Made by a program: the position numbers and the translations under genes. Below the pieces are notes generated by a model, which saw only the letters and a list, made by a program, of their open reading frames with translations, ran no database searches and was not told the DNA's origin. Positions 43,939 to 56,104 of a stretch of 64,000 nucleotides of DNA are shown piece after piece (positions within the stretch are counted from its first letter, which is position 1; each line of letters begins with the position of its first letter). Origin of the DNA: Zygnema cylindricum (taxonomy: Eukaryota; Streptophyta; Zygnematophyceae; Zygnematales; Zygnemataceae); NCBI GenBank assembly GCA_037447655.1, contig JBBHKE010002758.1, positions 60,001-124,000 of the forward strand, read 5' to 3'.

Positions 43939-46900
43939 AGTGGAGAGGAGGGAGATTTCAGGAGATAATGCACAAAACCGAAAAAGAAAGTCACTTGTTT
44001 CAAATGCGGAGGTCTTGATCATTACGCTAAAGACTGTACAAATAAAAGATCTCTTAAAATAGTTGATGTCAATGAAGGTCTGCAGGAATATATTGCATTA
44101 TACATTGCTGAGCAAGAAGCCCAGGAGGTGGGAAACGGAAAATACTAGTTGAAAGTCCTCAGTGGAGTCAACCAGATCCAAAGGTTAACGAGTTAACTCT
44201 AGAGGGCAAGCTAATGAATGGAAAGGCTGGGATAGTTGAATTTATTATGATGCTAACTACACTCTATAGTTTGAACAATCCTTCTGATGAAACCCTTAAC
44301 AACAGACCTATGTTAAGACAATTAAGTAACGATGACACTAGACACAGTTTGATCAGATTTGAGTCTTTAGTGGAAGGAAAACCATTGAGAGTTATGGTAG
44401 ATTTAGGTGCTACACATAATTTTATTTCACATAAGTTTGTTGAGGAAAATAAAATTCCTACAATCATAAGGGAAAAACCTTTACATGTTCAAGGGGAAAA
44501 TGGTAATAAGTCCACATTAGATTACAAACTGACACAATAGAAGTTAATATCCAAAGGCATAAAATGAAAGTTGTGTGTGAAATAATGAATTTGGGTAGTG
44601 AGGAGCTAATACTAGGAAAGCCTTGGCTAACTGAACATAACCCTCAAATAAATTGGGAAACTAACACCTTCACAGTGAAGTTTGACAACGGCTAGAAGGT
44701 TTTGCAAGCATTACCTCCGATAGAAATTGCATAGGAATCATATAAAATAACATAACCAAATTGGGATTGGAAGGTTTGATTTCCTGCTAAACAATTTTAA
44801 AAGCATCCAAAAGATAAAACAAATCATGCTTTCTTGTTATTATTAACCTAGGCAATTACTCATGAAAGGGGGGGAGAAAACACTAACATTGATGTTATTC
44901 CTAAATCAGTCACGACAAAATCTTGAAAAACAAATATCTGATTTTGTAACTGACATTAATACATCTAATGTTGTTGTTTAAGATTTGACTTTAGAATTTA
45001 GAGATGTTTTCTCAAGTGACTTACCCTCAGGGAGGCCACCTTCCCGAGATGTGGAACATGTTATTAACCTTGAACGTGAATGTTATCCTTCGTCACAAGG
45101 ATTTATAAACATAGTTTCTTTGAGCACAACAGTTAAAGAAACACATCAATGAGCTTCTGAGGAAACGACATAATCAGCCTAGCAAATCACCGTACGGAGC
45201 ATCATATCTCTTCGTCAAAAAGAAGGACAGAACCTTGAGAATGGGTGTCGACTATCGTAGTCTAAACAACATTACGGTGAAGGATAAGTATCCGTTACCT
45301 TAAATTTTTGATTTGATAGATCGTTTGAAAGGTGCTAAATTATTTTCTTTGATTGATTTCCGTAGTGGCTTTAATCAGGTGCTAATTAGAACCGAAGATG
45401 TTGACAAAACTGCATTTAGAACAAGAGTCGGTCATTTTGAAAGGATAGTGATGCCATTTGGTTTGACGATGCACCGCCTACTTATCAAAGATTAATGAAC
45501 CAAACCTTTTAAGATTATGTTGATGAGTTTTTTCAGGTGTTTATAGATGATATTCTAATTTACATCGAATTTAAAGAACAACATGTAATTCATTTAAGGA
45601 AAGTGTTAGAAAGGTTGAGGGAAAAAAAACTATATGGAAAATTGTCAAAATCCAGTTTTTTTAAAAGTGAACAATTATTTTTAGGACATATAGTTAATAG
45701 GGAAGGTATTAAAACAGATCCATCCAAAATAACTGCAATCCAAAACTAGAAGCAACCCACTAATGTTACAAAAATTATATCATTTTTTGGATTGGCCACT
45801 TATTACAGAAAATTTATCAAGAACTTCAGTATGATCACCGCATCTTTGACGGATATACTTCGGGAGAAGAAGACGTTTGTGTGGGGAACTTATCAAGAGA
45901 GAGCTTTCGAGGAACTAAAAGGGAAGTTGACCTCTGCCCCTACACTGGTGTATCATGATCATGCTAGGGAATTTGAATTTCTAATCACTACTAATGCATC
46001 TGATAAAGGTCTAGGTGAAGTCAAAAGTCAAAAAATTGGCAAACATTTTCACCTTATTGCTTTTTAGTCCTGGATATTCAATGATGTTGAAAAGAACTAT
46101 CCAGCACAGGAAAAAGAATTACTCGCAATAGTTCATGCATTGGTGAAATGGCATTGTTATTTGCATAATAAAGAATTTACAGTTCACTATGATAATAAGG
46201 CACTCTCCTATCTACAAAGATTAAATGATGCACTGATTATAACTGGCAGACAAGTTAAGTGGATGCAAAAATTGGCATATTTCAAATTTAATGTCAAACA
46301 TATTCTTGGAAAGACAAATGTAGTCGCAAATCCTTTAAGTAGATGTTTCGAAATAACTGTGATGGTTCGAGATGAATTGTTTTTAGATGGTGTTAGAAAT
46401 GGTTATGATAAATATCCTTATTTTGCTTTGATTTGCAACAATATTTTGGGAGGGAATTTTGACCCATTGAATGAGAAGCATGTCAAAAACTTTAAAATAG
46501 AAGATAGTTTACTGTATTTGAGAACAGAGGATAGATTATGCTTTCTTGAAATGGGAGACTTAAGAAAACAACTTTTACGAAAAGCTCATGAGCATTTAGG
46601 ACATCTAGGTCGAGATAAAACTCTTAGTCGGTTGCAAAGTAGATTGTTTTGGCCCGGGATGGCAAAGGAGGTGTCAAAACACGTGGAAAGTTGTGTCCCT
46701 TGGCAACATAGTAAACCTAGTATCCAAGAAACCTAGAGGTCTCTTAAAACCTTTAAACATCGCCGAAAGACCATGGGAATCTGTCAGTATGGATTTTATT
46801 GTCAGATTGCCAACTAAATCTAGAAGAAATGACAGTATCATGGTCGTAGTCGACAGGTTCACTAAAATGGCAATCTTTATCCCTTGCAAAAGTACTCATT

Positions 46901-47845
46901 CAGTTATAGATATTGCAAAGTTATATTTAGACAACGTGGTCAGGCATCATGGAGTCCCTCTGTCTATGGTTAGTGATAGGAATTATAACTTTACGTCCGC
47001 ATTTTGGAAAGAATTGCAGCAAAATTTAGGCACTGAATTTAAAATAAGTACCTCTTATCATCCTCAAACTGATGGACAGACAAAAAAATTGAACCGCACA
47101 CGTGAGGAAATACTTAGAACTGTTTGTAGTGGAGTTCAAATTACATGGGAATCTAAACTACCATTAATAGAATTTGCATACAATTCATGTAAACATGCTA
47201 GTATAGGATTCTAAGTGTTTGAAGTTGCATACTGATACCAACCCAGAGAAGCATTAGACTTAATAACAGAGATCACTCTAAAGAAAAGGGGTTTTGAAAG
47301 AAGTATTGGGAATACATTCAGCAGTTTGAAAAACAGTCTGGGATGCATTAGTGGAAGCACAAATGAGGCAAGAGTTAAATGCTAACCGCAAACGCGGTGA
47401 TTGGGTGTTAAGCACAGGTGATAAGGTTTGGCTTTCTACAACTCATTACAAGTGTAAGATCGAAGGACAATCAAATCCTACGGGGAAATTCGCTCCTAAG
47501 TACATTGGACCATTTACTGTTATCGAGATGATATCGTCACTTGCTGCCAAATTGGACTTTTCGCCTTCAACAAAAATTCATCCAATTATACACATCAATC
47601 AACTGAAACCATCAAAGCTTTGGCCAACTGAAAGAGAATTGGAATTGGATCTCTCAGTAATTATAGAACCTGAGGTCCACAGATGGGTAATAGATGGGGT
47701 TGGTCAACGGTTTAAGGTCGGCAATACTATATTCTGGCAAGTGCATTATCTATGAACGCCAGAAGATGAGTTAACTTTAGAAGACAAAAGTTCAGATTTT
47801 TTACAAAGGTTTTGGAGGGATAACAATATAGAAGTCGCGTCTTGA
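43939..47845 (+). pseudogene. Gyp1 gag end and pol, with chromodomain-like tail
   Basis: A second knuckle, CFKCGGLDHYAKDC, lies near 43999-44040. Protease: LGATHNFISHKFVEE near 44400 (usual Asp of DSGA changed). RT: 45180-45750, with [21 protein letters not shown] and the box FIDDILIY at about 45539. RNase H: about 45780-46350, with TNASDKG where the family has TDAS. Integrase: about 46550-47215, with HEHLGHLGRDKT, SMDFIVRLP and VSDRNYNF; GQTKK stands where GQTE supplies the catalytic Glu. The tail 47351-47845 includes HPIIHINQLKP and RFKVGNTIFWQVHYL, a worn chromodomain. Several stops and shifts make it inactive. Confidence 0.87.
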
Positions 47846-47876
47846 GAATTAAATGTGTTTTAATTGAGGTTAGTCA

Positions 47877-47894
47877 AATATAAGGAGGGGATGA
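47877..47894 (+). promoter_or_regulatory. Gyp1 polypurine tract
   Basis: atataaggaggggatga lies directly before 3' LTR start TGTAACAC. Confidence 0.8.
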
Positions 47895-48413
47895 TGTAAC
47901 ACTAATAGTGGATCGAAATTGTTCGTAAATGGGTATTTAACTGTTACGAATATAGATTTTGTAATTTGATAGACGTCCGCGAAATAATTGCACAATTTGG
48001 GGTTATATTTTAAAAGATATAGTGATTGGTGTATTTAGGCGACAGCGCGAGGTCAAAATAACGAATGGGTGTTTATTTTTACGAGTTAACGGTCAAACTA
48101 GAAGCAGAATTTAAGGCGTATGTTTATAAAGTACCAAACGAAATCAAAATTTCATTAGGTACGCATGATGGTTCGTTTCGTACAATTTTTAGAACGAAAC
48201 GTCACATTCACTTTACGGAATTTCGAAGGAAGTTTCGCGTGCGAAATTTGCGATGCATGTTCTTGCGAAGTCGCGTTTCGTTTAGCGCGCACTTTTGCAC
48301 GTAAATCTTACATAGTGAAACATAGCGTTGAAATGGTTAGATATGCTACGTAGTTAGTAAGTGATTTCGCATGTTTTTGCATTGGTCAGTCTAAGTCCTT
48401 GTTGATCAATGAT
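47895..48413 (+). repeat. Gyp1 3' LTR, left part
   Basis: This aligns with 35768-36264. It ends at gatcaatgat where the Cop9 LTR begins. About 405 bp of Gyp1 LTR (equivalent to 36265-36670) are missing; the last 51 bp are at 54644-54694. Confidence 0.85.
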
Positions 48414-49236
48414 AAGCTCTCTGGGAGAGAGGGTCCTATCTTCTAATTTTTCTAGGTCTTATCTCTCTCACAGACTCTCTCTACTGATGTACAGAACCAA
48501 TCAGATTTCAGTTTCGTACACAAAAGTAAAGTTGCCGTTGTACTTTATCTACGGCCATTGTACGACATGGCCAAAATGTCGACACGTGGTATGTCCGGAT
48601 TCGCTCCTTTAATCCTCGGAGATGCCGCGATCCAATGTCATTCCGCCACGTGTCATCCGATGTGGCGATGACCACAAACCGCTGAAATCCTCTTCCGTGA
48701 TTTCGGCATTAATTCTGGCCGTCCGATTAAATTCACATTTAATCGTAGCCGTAATAAATACATGCGCGGTATTCGTTTCACTAAAGAAATAAATGCGCGG
48801 TATTGGTTTCGTATCCGTACCGGAATCCGTACTTTTACATTTACTGGATATATGTCTCCCGTAAACAGTTACAGTTAAATGAACTATCATACGTATAAAT
48901 GTTTAACTAATTATCAAACCATATACTACATAACACTACTCCTAGACTTAACGGCTAAGGCTACCGGCTATTGGCTGTCTACCGGCCGGCAAGTACCAGG
49001 ATGAAATCCTGTCGCCGACGTATATCTTTTAGTAAATTAAACCCCTAACTAAAATATATTTTCCCGTAAACCTCTGGATAGCCTAGGTAGCCATGGCTCT
49101 AGCTCCTTCTCCAATTTCTCAGTGACTGCGACAAGTTTGAGAAGTTGAAGAGAGAAGTTAGAGGTAGACTGCCTCGGCTTCTTTCTTATTTCTATTCAGA
49201 CCTAGAAAATACTTAAAAAGACCCTTAATTTCTACA
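48414..49236 (-). repeat. Cop9 3' LTR, truncated
   Basis: It matches 53822-54643. On the minus strand it starts TGTAGAAATTAAGGG at 49236. The polypurine tract (minus: AAATAAAGGGAG) is at 49237-49248. Confidence 0.9.
48945..49020 (+). other. tRNA-like module inside LTR, antisense to element
   Basis: A-box-like CGGCTAAGGCTACCGG (48952-48967) and B-box-like GGATGAAATCC (48999-49009). One base of the B-box differs from the copy in the other LTR. Confidence 0.5.
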
Positions 49237-49249
49237 CTCCCTTTATTTT

Positions 49250-51678
49250 CTAGTCAATCTTTAATTTCGGACCACACTTTTCCCTGCAGAAAATTAGCTT
49301 AGGGGAAGGCACAGGTTTGGTCATCATATCTGCTACCATCTCACTATCTGGTCGGTATTCTAAGCTGATTATTTTGTTTTCTACTTTCTCTCTAACAAAG
49401 CTGAGTCTAATGTCCATGTGTTCGGCTTTAAAATGATGTTTAGGATTGGCAGAAATAGCGATTGCTGCCTGATTATCACAAAAAAAAATTTGCACACCAC
49501 TCTTAAGGTGACCAAGCTCACCAAGCAAAGACTTGACCCACATCAATTCTTTTACAGCAGAGCAAGAGGCCATATACTCAGCCTCCATGGTGGACTGAGC
49601 AATAATTTTTTGTTGTTTGCTACTCTAACAGCAAGCCTCATCACCCACATATAATACATATCCAAAAGTGCATCTCCTCATCGGAGCATCACCATAACTG
49701 GCATCACTCCAAGTAGTGATGTCAGTATTCTCCCCACCCAAATGCAACCATAGATCCCTAGTTCCTATCAAATATCTAAGGACTCTCTTAGCTGCCTCCC
49801 AATCCCTCTTAGTGGGAGCATTTAGACTTCTACTCAGCACTCCTGCAGCTGCAGCTAAATCCGGCCGGGTACAATTCATAAAATAGATAAGACTTCCCAC
49901 TACTTGCCTGTAAGGAATAGTCTGCATGAACTTCTGTTCTTCAGGAGATAATTCCTCGTTTAAGACTATGAATCCTTCTTCCTCACTCCCCTCACTTCCC
50001 TTCTTCAACTCCATTGGAGTTGTACAACTATTAGCTTTATCCATTTGAAATTTTTCAAGCATGTTCCCTATTGCTTCCTTTTGAGTCAATCTTATAATTT
50101 TTCTTTTTCGGTCTCTCTCTACTTGAATTCCCAAAATATATTTTGCTTCCCCCATATCCTTCATTTCAAATCTCCCCTTAAGATCGGTTTTCAGTTTATT
50201 AATTTTTTCCATTGATTTACTTAAGACAAGCAAATCATCAACATAAATTGCAATAAATATAAAACCTTCTCATCTTCGAAAACATAGATTGAGTGATCTG
50301 AGCTGATCCGGATATATCCCAGACCGGTAAGAAACTCATCAAGCTTCTTATTCCACTGTCGAGGCGCCTGTTTCAAACCATAAAGAGATTTAAACAGCCG
50401 GCATACCTTACTCTCCTCTCCTTCCTCCACAAACCCTTCGAGTTGTCGCATGAAGATCTCCTCTTCCAATTCTCCATGCAAAAAGGCTATCTTGATGTCC
50501 ATCTGGTGCACTTCCATGTCTTCCGCTGCTACCAAGCTGAAAAGTATGCGGACGGAGGGAAATCTCACCACCGGGGCAAAGGTTTCCTCGTAGTCAATTC
50601 CCTCTTTTTGTGTATATCCCTTTGCCACTAATCGGGCCTTGTAGCGCTCGATTGTGTTATCAGGGTTTAGTTTTAATTTGAAAACCCACTTACAACCAAT
50701 TGGTTTTCGGTTAGGTGGACAATCCACCAGCTCCTAAGTATCGGCTGCCATAATTGAGGCCATCTCCTCATTGATGGTTGTCTTCCACCGGTTTCTTTCT
50801 GGACAAGTCATCGCCTCTCCATAAGTTTGAGGTTCATCTTGATGAGATAGTTTAGTTACCTTGTTATTAACTTGTTTTTCTTGTAGTCTTTTGCTACTTC
50901 TCCTTCCCCCCTCAAAATCAAAGGCCGGAATAGATGGTTCTCGTGGATTCTTTCGAACAAACTCAGCTTCTCCCCTATCCCTTGATTCCGAATCAATTTC
51001 CACCACGTTTTCCGCTTCGGGTAGAGTTGTCACTGGAGTTTCCACAGCCGAGTCCTTTTCGGTCTGATTTGTATCTGCAAGAATTTCATCTTCTCTAAAA
51101 CCCGGATAGTTAGGGAGCTCAAAGTCATCGGAATTTTCTGACTCAAATCTGATTTTTACTGACTTTGTATATTTGAAGGGATCCACAGACTTTCCTTCAT
51201 CCATAACTACTAGATGCTTTACTAAGATTATATCTTCCATTTTTAGATCATAAACTCTATATCCTTTAACATCCTCATCATATCCTAATAAGTATCCCGG
51301 TTTTCCTTTAGGATCTAGCTTACAATTAGACCGATCTATATCTAGACTGAATACTTGACTGCCGAAAACCTTTAAGTGAGATATGTTTGGTTTCCGGCCT
51401 GTCCATCTCTCAAAAAGTGTTTGATCTTTTATAGCTGAAGTAAGAACTCTATTCTTGAGGTAATTAGCACAATTCATTGCTTCTGCCCAAAACCTTTTTC
51501 CTATCTTTTTATCTGACAACATACTTCTAGCACTATCACTTAGTGTTCTATTTAACCTTTCAGCAACCCCATTCTGTTTCGGATTTTCTGGAACTGTCTT
51601 TTGGTGTTGGACCCCATCTTCCCTCAGAAAATCCTCAAACTAGTTAGAAGTATACTCTCCACCATTGTCACTCCTTAC
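49250..51678 (-). pseudogene. Cop9 integrase C-terminus, RT and RNase H
   Basis: Minus-strand order: integrase end and linker (51522-50734: MLSDKKIGKRFWAEAM, RVLTSAIKDQT), a TGG to TAG change near 50732, then RT 50727-50221 (CKWVFKLKLNPDN, DMEVHQMDIKIAFLHGE). A one-base shift just before the YVDD box (near 50245) separates it from 50233-49625 (KGRFEMKDMGEA, TWSDASYGDAP). Another TGG to TAG near 49627 precedes the RNase H end at 49588-49250 (CDNQAAIAISANPKHHF, VADMMTK). The stops between integrase halves (near 51676 and 51641) are TGA and TAG. Few changes separate this copy from an open frame. Confidence 0.9.
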
Positions 51679-53523
51679 TCACTTGATTGGAGTTTCATGG
51701 AGTTTTTCGCTCCATGCTTTATATTGTCTAAAACAATCCTGTGCTTCAGACTTGTTTTTCAAAAAATACACTCGGGAATACCGAGACCAATCATCAGTGA
51801 TAGTCATCATAAATCTCTTCCCCCCCGGTGAGGGCACTTTAGGTGGTCCCCAAATATCTGTGTGTACTAGATCTAGAATTTTTTCTCCCTTATAGGTGGT
51901 TGTTTTACGAAAGAGTAATCTGTGTGTTTTACCTTGAGCACATCCACTACAATCACTTATATTATCATTCTCACTAAACTTAATCCCTTCCACCACTCCC
52001 ATATTTTTCATCTCTCTTAACTTGTCTAGATTCACATGCCCAAGCCTCTTATGCCACATCATAATATCATGAACACCAGCATAATAAAGTTTCTTCTTTT
52101 CATTACTTAAAACTAGCCTAAACATCCCATGGCTACCTTTCTCAGCAATGAAATAGACATCCTCCTCAAAACTGGCAGTAAAGACTCCTTCCCCACTGCT
52201 AGTAAAAAAACCCTTATCATCTAATACGGATGTAGAGATGAGGTTTTTGTTCAGCTCCGGAATAAACAATACATCGGAGAATGTTACTATGGATGTCTTT
52301 CCTTCTACTAACACTTTCAAATCTACCGATCTTACAAGAGTAGTGGTGAATATCCTTCGATCCTCGTACTCTATCTCTACGGTGGGAATCTTTCTTATCG
52401 TAGTGAACAGGTGCCTATCCTTACACATGTGCATGGAGGCACCTGAATCTACAATCCAACCTGCTTCACCTTTCAATCCACCGTAAGCACATTTCTGCCT
52501 TCGTGGTATTTCGACCTCGTTTTTCGCCTCCAACTCCTCATCCAAAAGGAGCTCATCGTCCTCGTCCTCGGATTCCGCCTCATGTACCTGTGTCAGAAGG
52601 GCCTTTTTCTTTCCTCTCGGGGTACCACCGGTCTGCCCATCTTTTAACCGAAGCTCGGTTAGCTTAGTGCACTCTGCCATATAGTGCCCAGGTTTCTTAC
52701 AAAAATGACATAAACCTTTGGGAGCCCTTGGTCCGAACTCTTCGGTCTGATTTTTCTGCTCCCTCTCGCCAGAGTTTCCGACCGGTTTCCGGGAATCCTT
52801 GTTCCTCCAATCGGTCGCAGTTGCCAAGGCTTGGCCACTCTTTCCTCCTCTTCGGATCTCAATCGTATTCTCCCGAACGAGAATCATCCCTACCACTGAG
52901 TTCCATATCCACCTTGAGTCCAGCAAGTCCTGCACACGGTTGACTATGTTCTCCAACTCATCGGGTAACTTCATCAGTAAACAATTAACCTTTTCTTTTT
53001 CACTAAAATCTTTTCCCGCACTCTCTAGCTCCATGAAGAGTGTAGCAAGCTCATTGCAAAAATCCAACATCTTCCCCCCTTTGTATACATACTCCTTAAC
53101 TTTCTGATCAGCCAACTGTTGTTGCTGAATCATACCACTTCGGTACATCTCTATAAGAGCCATCCAAGGATCGGATGCCCTTTCTACCTGCAAATGAGGA
53201 CATGCAAGTCCTTGAGTGAGATGGCGTAAGATGAAGTGCTTTGCCGCCATATTGTTGAAGTCCCAAGTTTCAGTATCATTCTCCTCGTTCCTCGGAATAG
53301 GTGACATGAATGCCGAACCAATTGTAATTGGTGTGGTCGCCTCCTTCTCCTTTCCTTTGTCCACCACCTCTCCTTCTTTTGTTTCCTCCGTTGAAGGTGG
53401 ATCCTCTTTTCTGGTGAATCTGCTTCCTCCAAACCTTGGAGGAATTCTAAGACTTGATGGACGCCCCAACCGTCCATTCACTATCCCCCAAAACCTTTTT
53501 TCGCATAGAGCTCCTATCATCAT
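51679..53523 (-). pseudogene. Cop9 gag, protease and integrase start, one open frame
   Basis: A 614-codon open frame, the longest in the window. Residues 1-230 are gag with helical UBN2-like pattern (KEYVYKGGKMLDFCNEL). The knuckle CHFCKKPGHYMAEC is near residue 275. An acidic linker follows. The protease site WIVDSGASMHMC is near residue 355, gag-pre-integrase MMWHKRLGHVNLDKL near 490, and the integrase finger and core start (CSGCAQGKTH, HTDIWGP, DDWSRYSR) run to the end. The frame upstream towards the primer site has a TAG in place of the Trp of the family's YWES motif. The frame ends at TGA where relatives have CGA or AGA (Arg). Confidence 0.9.
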
Positions 53524-53572
53524 ACTTTCCCACTATATAAAGCCAGTTCCATTAAAGATTGGTACCCTAGAG

Positions 53573-53587
53573 GGTGGGCCTAGAACG
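53573..53587 (-). promoter_or_regulatory. Cop9 primer-binding site, diverged
   Basis: On the minus strand CGTTCTAGGCCCACC directly follows LTR end ..gagtttca. Compared with GGTTATGGGCCCACC, the ATG has been lost (CTA). Confidence 0.6.
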
Positions 53588-54643
53588 TGAAACTCTAAGA
53601 CCTCCATAAGTCCTCAGAGTGGACAGCTTCCAAAAAGCCTCTAGGATAACCCTGACCCCTTTGTGTTTCAGCAAAAATAACTGCCACCCTGGCAGACAAA
53701 AACTCTAACCAACTTCACCCCTGTGAAGACAAGACTCCCCTGAGTGGATAGCAAAAAGAATCTCTGAATTTGCTCCCCTGAGTAGTAAGTTATGGAGGGT
53801 CAAAGTTGACCTTTTGTATAGAAGCTCTCTGGGAGAGAGGGTCCTATCTTCTAATTTTTCTAAGTCATATCTCTCTCACAGACTCTGTCTACTGATGTAC
53901 GGAACCAATCAGATTTCAGTTTCGTACACAAAAGTAAAGCTGCCGGTGTACTTATTGAACGGCCATTGTACGACATGGCCAAAATGTCGACACGTGGTAT
54001 GTCCGGATTCGCTCCTTTAATCCTCGGAGATGTCGCGATCCAATGCCATTCCGCCACGTGTCATCCGATGTGGAGATGACCACAAACCGCTGAAATCCTC
54101 TTCCGCAATCTCGGCGTTAATTCCGGTCGTCCGATTAAATTCACATTTAATCGTAGCCGTAATAAATACATGCGCGGTATTCGTTTCACTAAAGAAATAT
54201 ATGTGCGGTATTGGTTTCGTATCCGTACCGGAATCCGTACTTTTACATTACTGGATATATGTCTCCCGTAAACAGTTACAGTTAAATGAACTATCATACG
54301 TATAAATGTTTAACTAATTATCAAACCATATAGTACATAACACTACTCCTAGACTTAACGGCTAAGGCTACCGGCTATTGGCTGTCTGCCGGCCGGCAGG
54401 TACCAGGATCAAATCCTGTCGCCGGCACATATCTTTTAGTAAATTAAACCCCTAACTAAAATATATTTTCCCGTAAACCTCTGGATAGCCTAGGTAGCCA
54501 TGGCTCTAGCTCCTTCTCCAATTTCTCAGTGACTGCGACAAGTTTGAGAAGTTGGAGAGAGAAGTTAGAGGTAGACTGCCTCGGCTTCTTTCTTATTTCT
54601 ATTCAGACCTAGAAAATACTTAAAAAGACCCTTAATTTCTACA
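53588..54643 (-). repeat. Cop9 5' LTR, complete
   Basis: On the minus strand it runs TGTAGAAATTAAGGG to tagagtttCA (1056 bp). A TATACAAAAGG word near 53810-53821 (minus) could be its TATA box. Confidence 0.9.
54352..54427 (+). other. tRNA-like module inside LTR, antisense to element
   Basis: A-box-like CGGCTAAGGCTACCGG (54359-54374), then GCCGGCCGGC, then B-box GGATCAAATCC (54406-54416), which fits GWTCRANNC. The spacing is tRNA-sized, but the outer arms do not pair. Confidence 0.55.
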
Positions 54644-54694
54644 GAAATTGGTTGTAGAAATGGGATTTTTTTAGAGGTAGGAAATCCTATTACA
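54644..54694 (+). repeat. Gyp1 3' LTR, right end
   Basis: gaattggttgtag..atcctattaca matches the end of the 5' LTR (36667-36717). Confidence 0.85.
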
Positions 54695-54858
54695 GTACCA
54701 AAAATAGTGAATCTTATTTTCACCGACATTTGTTAGCGTCATTTGTTCCGTGATTTCTTGGGTACCCATTTGTGACAGCGACGAGAAAAGTTGATCGCTA
54801 TAGTTTGAAGTTAGCGACGAGTAAAGTTGATCGCTTCATATTGAAGTTAATTCCAATA
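54695..54858 (-). repeat. Cop8 5' LTR, second part
   Basis: ccaaaaatagtgaatc..attccaata aligns with 30804-30965. Target duplication tcatg follows. Confidence 0.87.
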
Positions 54859-54892
54859 TCATGCTTGTGAAATGGGCACATAACGGGCTCGT

Positions 54893-55150
54893 GTAACTTC
54901 TATAGTAGGTCATTAACGAAGCATTCTATTGTAACGGCGGCATAATGCGTCCTTTGGAAACCGCAGAAAGCGCCGTCGACGCGAGTTTATGAACCGACAA
55001 TCCACGAACTGAGAATTGTAGACGAGCGACCTCGCCGGTCGTGTAACTTCCACCGTCAGCCGTTACCGAAACATTATGTCATACCGCATGAAGAATATAT
55101 CGTTTTGAAACCGCAAAAAGCGCCGTCGTTGCGAGTTTATCGTCCGAATA
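54893..55150. repeat. Diverged direct repeat, two units
   Basis: 54893-55000 and about 55040-55150 share gtgtaactt, ttgaaaccgca, aaagcgccgtcg and gcgagtttat in the same order. Units are about 105 bp, 145 bp apart. No coding content is seen. Confidence 0.65.
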
Positions 55151-55379
55151 AATCGACATCCTATTAATCTACAATATAGTCACAAGCCCCTCGGACGGTC
55201 TTGCCGACATTCTAACTTTAAAAATATTGGTGCAAATCGTTTAGATGCCTTGTTCTACAAAACACCTTGGCCTTCAAAGTGGCGCAAATTGTGCACATGT
55301 CAGAAGCACATGTTAATGTAGTTTCGCAATATTTAGAAACTAGGAAACCAAAAGTGAAGAATGAATATGCAAAACAGTA

Positions 55380-55930
55380 TACACTTACCCGAGCTGAAAA
55401 CTAACCGCCAATGTGAAGAAGCAAACAAAACATTGAACCTGCACAACTCCCAAGGAAAAGAAACGGACGTGCCATTTCGGCTCAACTAATGCTCAACCTT
55501 CATGTGTTCAAATACTATTTATTGTAGGTAAGTGATTTTTACAAAAATGTAGAACGTAGAGCTACAACTTAGTTTAAATGCACGTAAACTTTCCAAAGTC
55601 ACAAAATTTTGCGGGGTGCAATATTATGTCATTGTGTTTTTCCTGTTTTGAAGTGGGGTCGGTTTAAGAAAGTGGCGTAAAATGTGTAGATGTGAGTAGC
55701 GTACGTTAGTTCCCTTTTGCAGTTTGAAAGAGTCTATGATGCGTCTGTGTCGCTAACCAAAACACCTTATGGTTGTCGTTGCAAAGTATGTAGACGTGAG
55801 TACACATATTCGAGCTGAACAAGAACTGAAAGAGTCAGCTAGCACAGTAAACACAGGATCTGCTCAACTCTCGGGTAAAGGTACACGAGTGCCATTCGGG
55901 CTCAATTGATGCCTCAACCTTTAAGTGAGG
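55380..55930. repeat. Second pair of diverged direct repeats
   Basis: Around 55385-55505 and 55805-55925 the same words recur in order: cgagctgaa, acaactc or tcaactc, gtgccatt, ggctcaa, tgcctcaacctt-like. The spacing is about 420 bp. This suggests an old, larger tandem unit. Confidence 0.5.
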
Positions 55931-55997
55931 AAGTATAATTTAATTTAGGTAAGCTGCGAGCATGCAATATGTTGATAACAACGAAACATTTTGCCGT

Positions 55998-56104
55998 ATA
56001 AACTGACAACATATGAACCGACAATATATGAACCGAAAATATATGAACCGAAAATATATTGACCGACAATAAATGAACCGACTATATATGAACCTACAAC
56101 ATAG
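55998..56104. repeat. 15-bp minisatellite
   Basis: About seven copies of a unit close to atatatgaaccgaca/aaa in a row, with single-base variants (gaccgac, gaacctac). Confidence 0.8.

Larger units (their letters stand above)
48414..54643 (-). mobile_element. Cop9, best-preserved copia element
   Basis: A minus-strand Ty1/copia element in the Gyp1 3' LTR. Right (5') LTR 53588-54643 is full; left (3') LTR 48414-49236 lacks its last ~230 bp, lost together with ~405 bp of Gyp1 LTR, so no target duplication can be scored. The LTRs differ by a few percent by eye. Gag-pol spans 53526-49250 with only about five stops and one shift. Confidence 0.9.
35768..54694 (+). mobile_element. Gyp1, Ty3/gypsy chromovirus-like element
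   Basis: An LTR retrotransposon on the plus strand inserted in the Cop8 5' LTR. Flanking five-base words are tttcc and gtacc, a decayed duplication at best. Order: LTR, TGGTATTAGAGC primer site, gag with two zinc knuckles, protease, RT, RNase H, integrase, chromodomain-like end, polypurine tract, LTR. Three younger insertions split it: TRG1 (38250-42250), sLTR-3 (42606-43933) and Cop9 (48414-54643). Confidence 0.88.
30032..54858 (-). mobile_element. Cop8, outer copia element of the nest
   Basis: A Ty1/copia element on the minus strand. Its left LTR (30032-30965) pairs with a right LTR split into 35021-35767 and 54695-54858 by the gypsy insertion. Target duplication tcatg is at 30027-30031 and 54859-54863. 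Without later insertions it would be about 5.9 kb. The two LTRs differ at roughly 10 percent of positions by eye, so it is one of the older layers. Confidence 0.88.

Noticed and set aside
35768-54694. An endogenous pararetrovirus instead of a gypsy element
   Set aside because: It has LTRs, a polypurine tract and an integrase with chromodomain-like tail, which point to a Ty3/gypsy retrotransposon.
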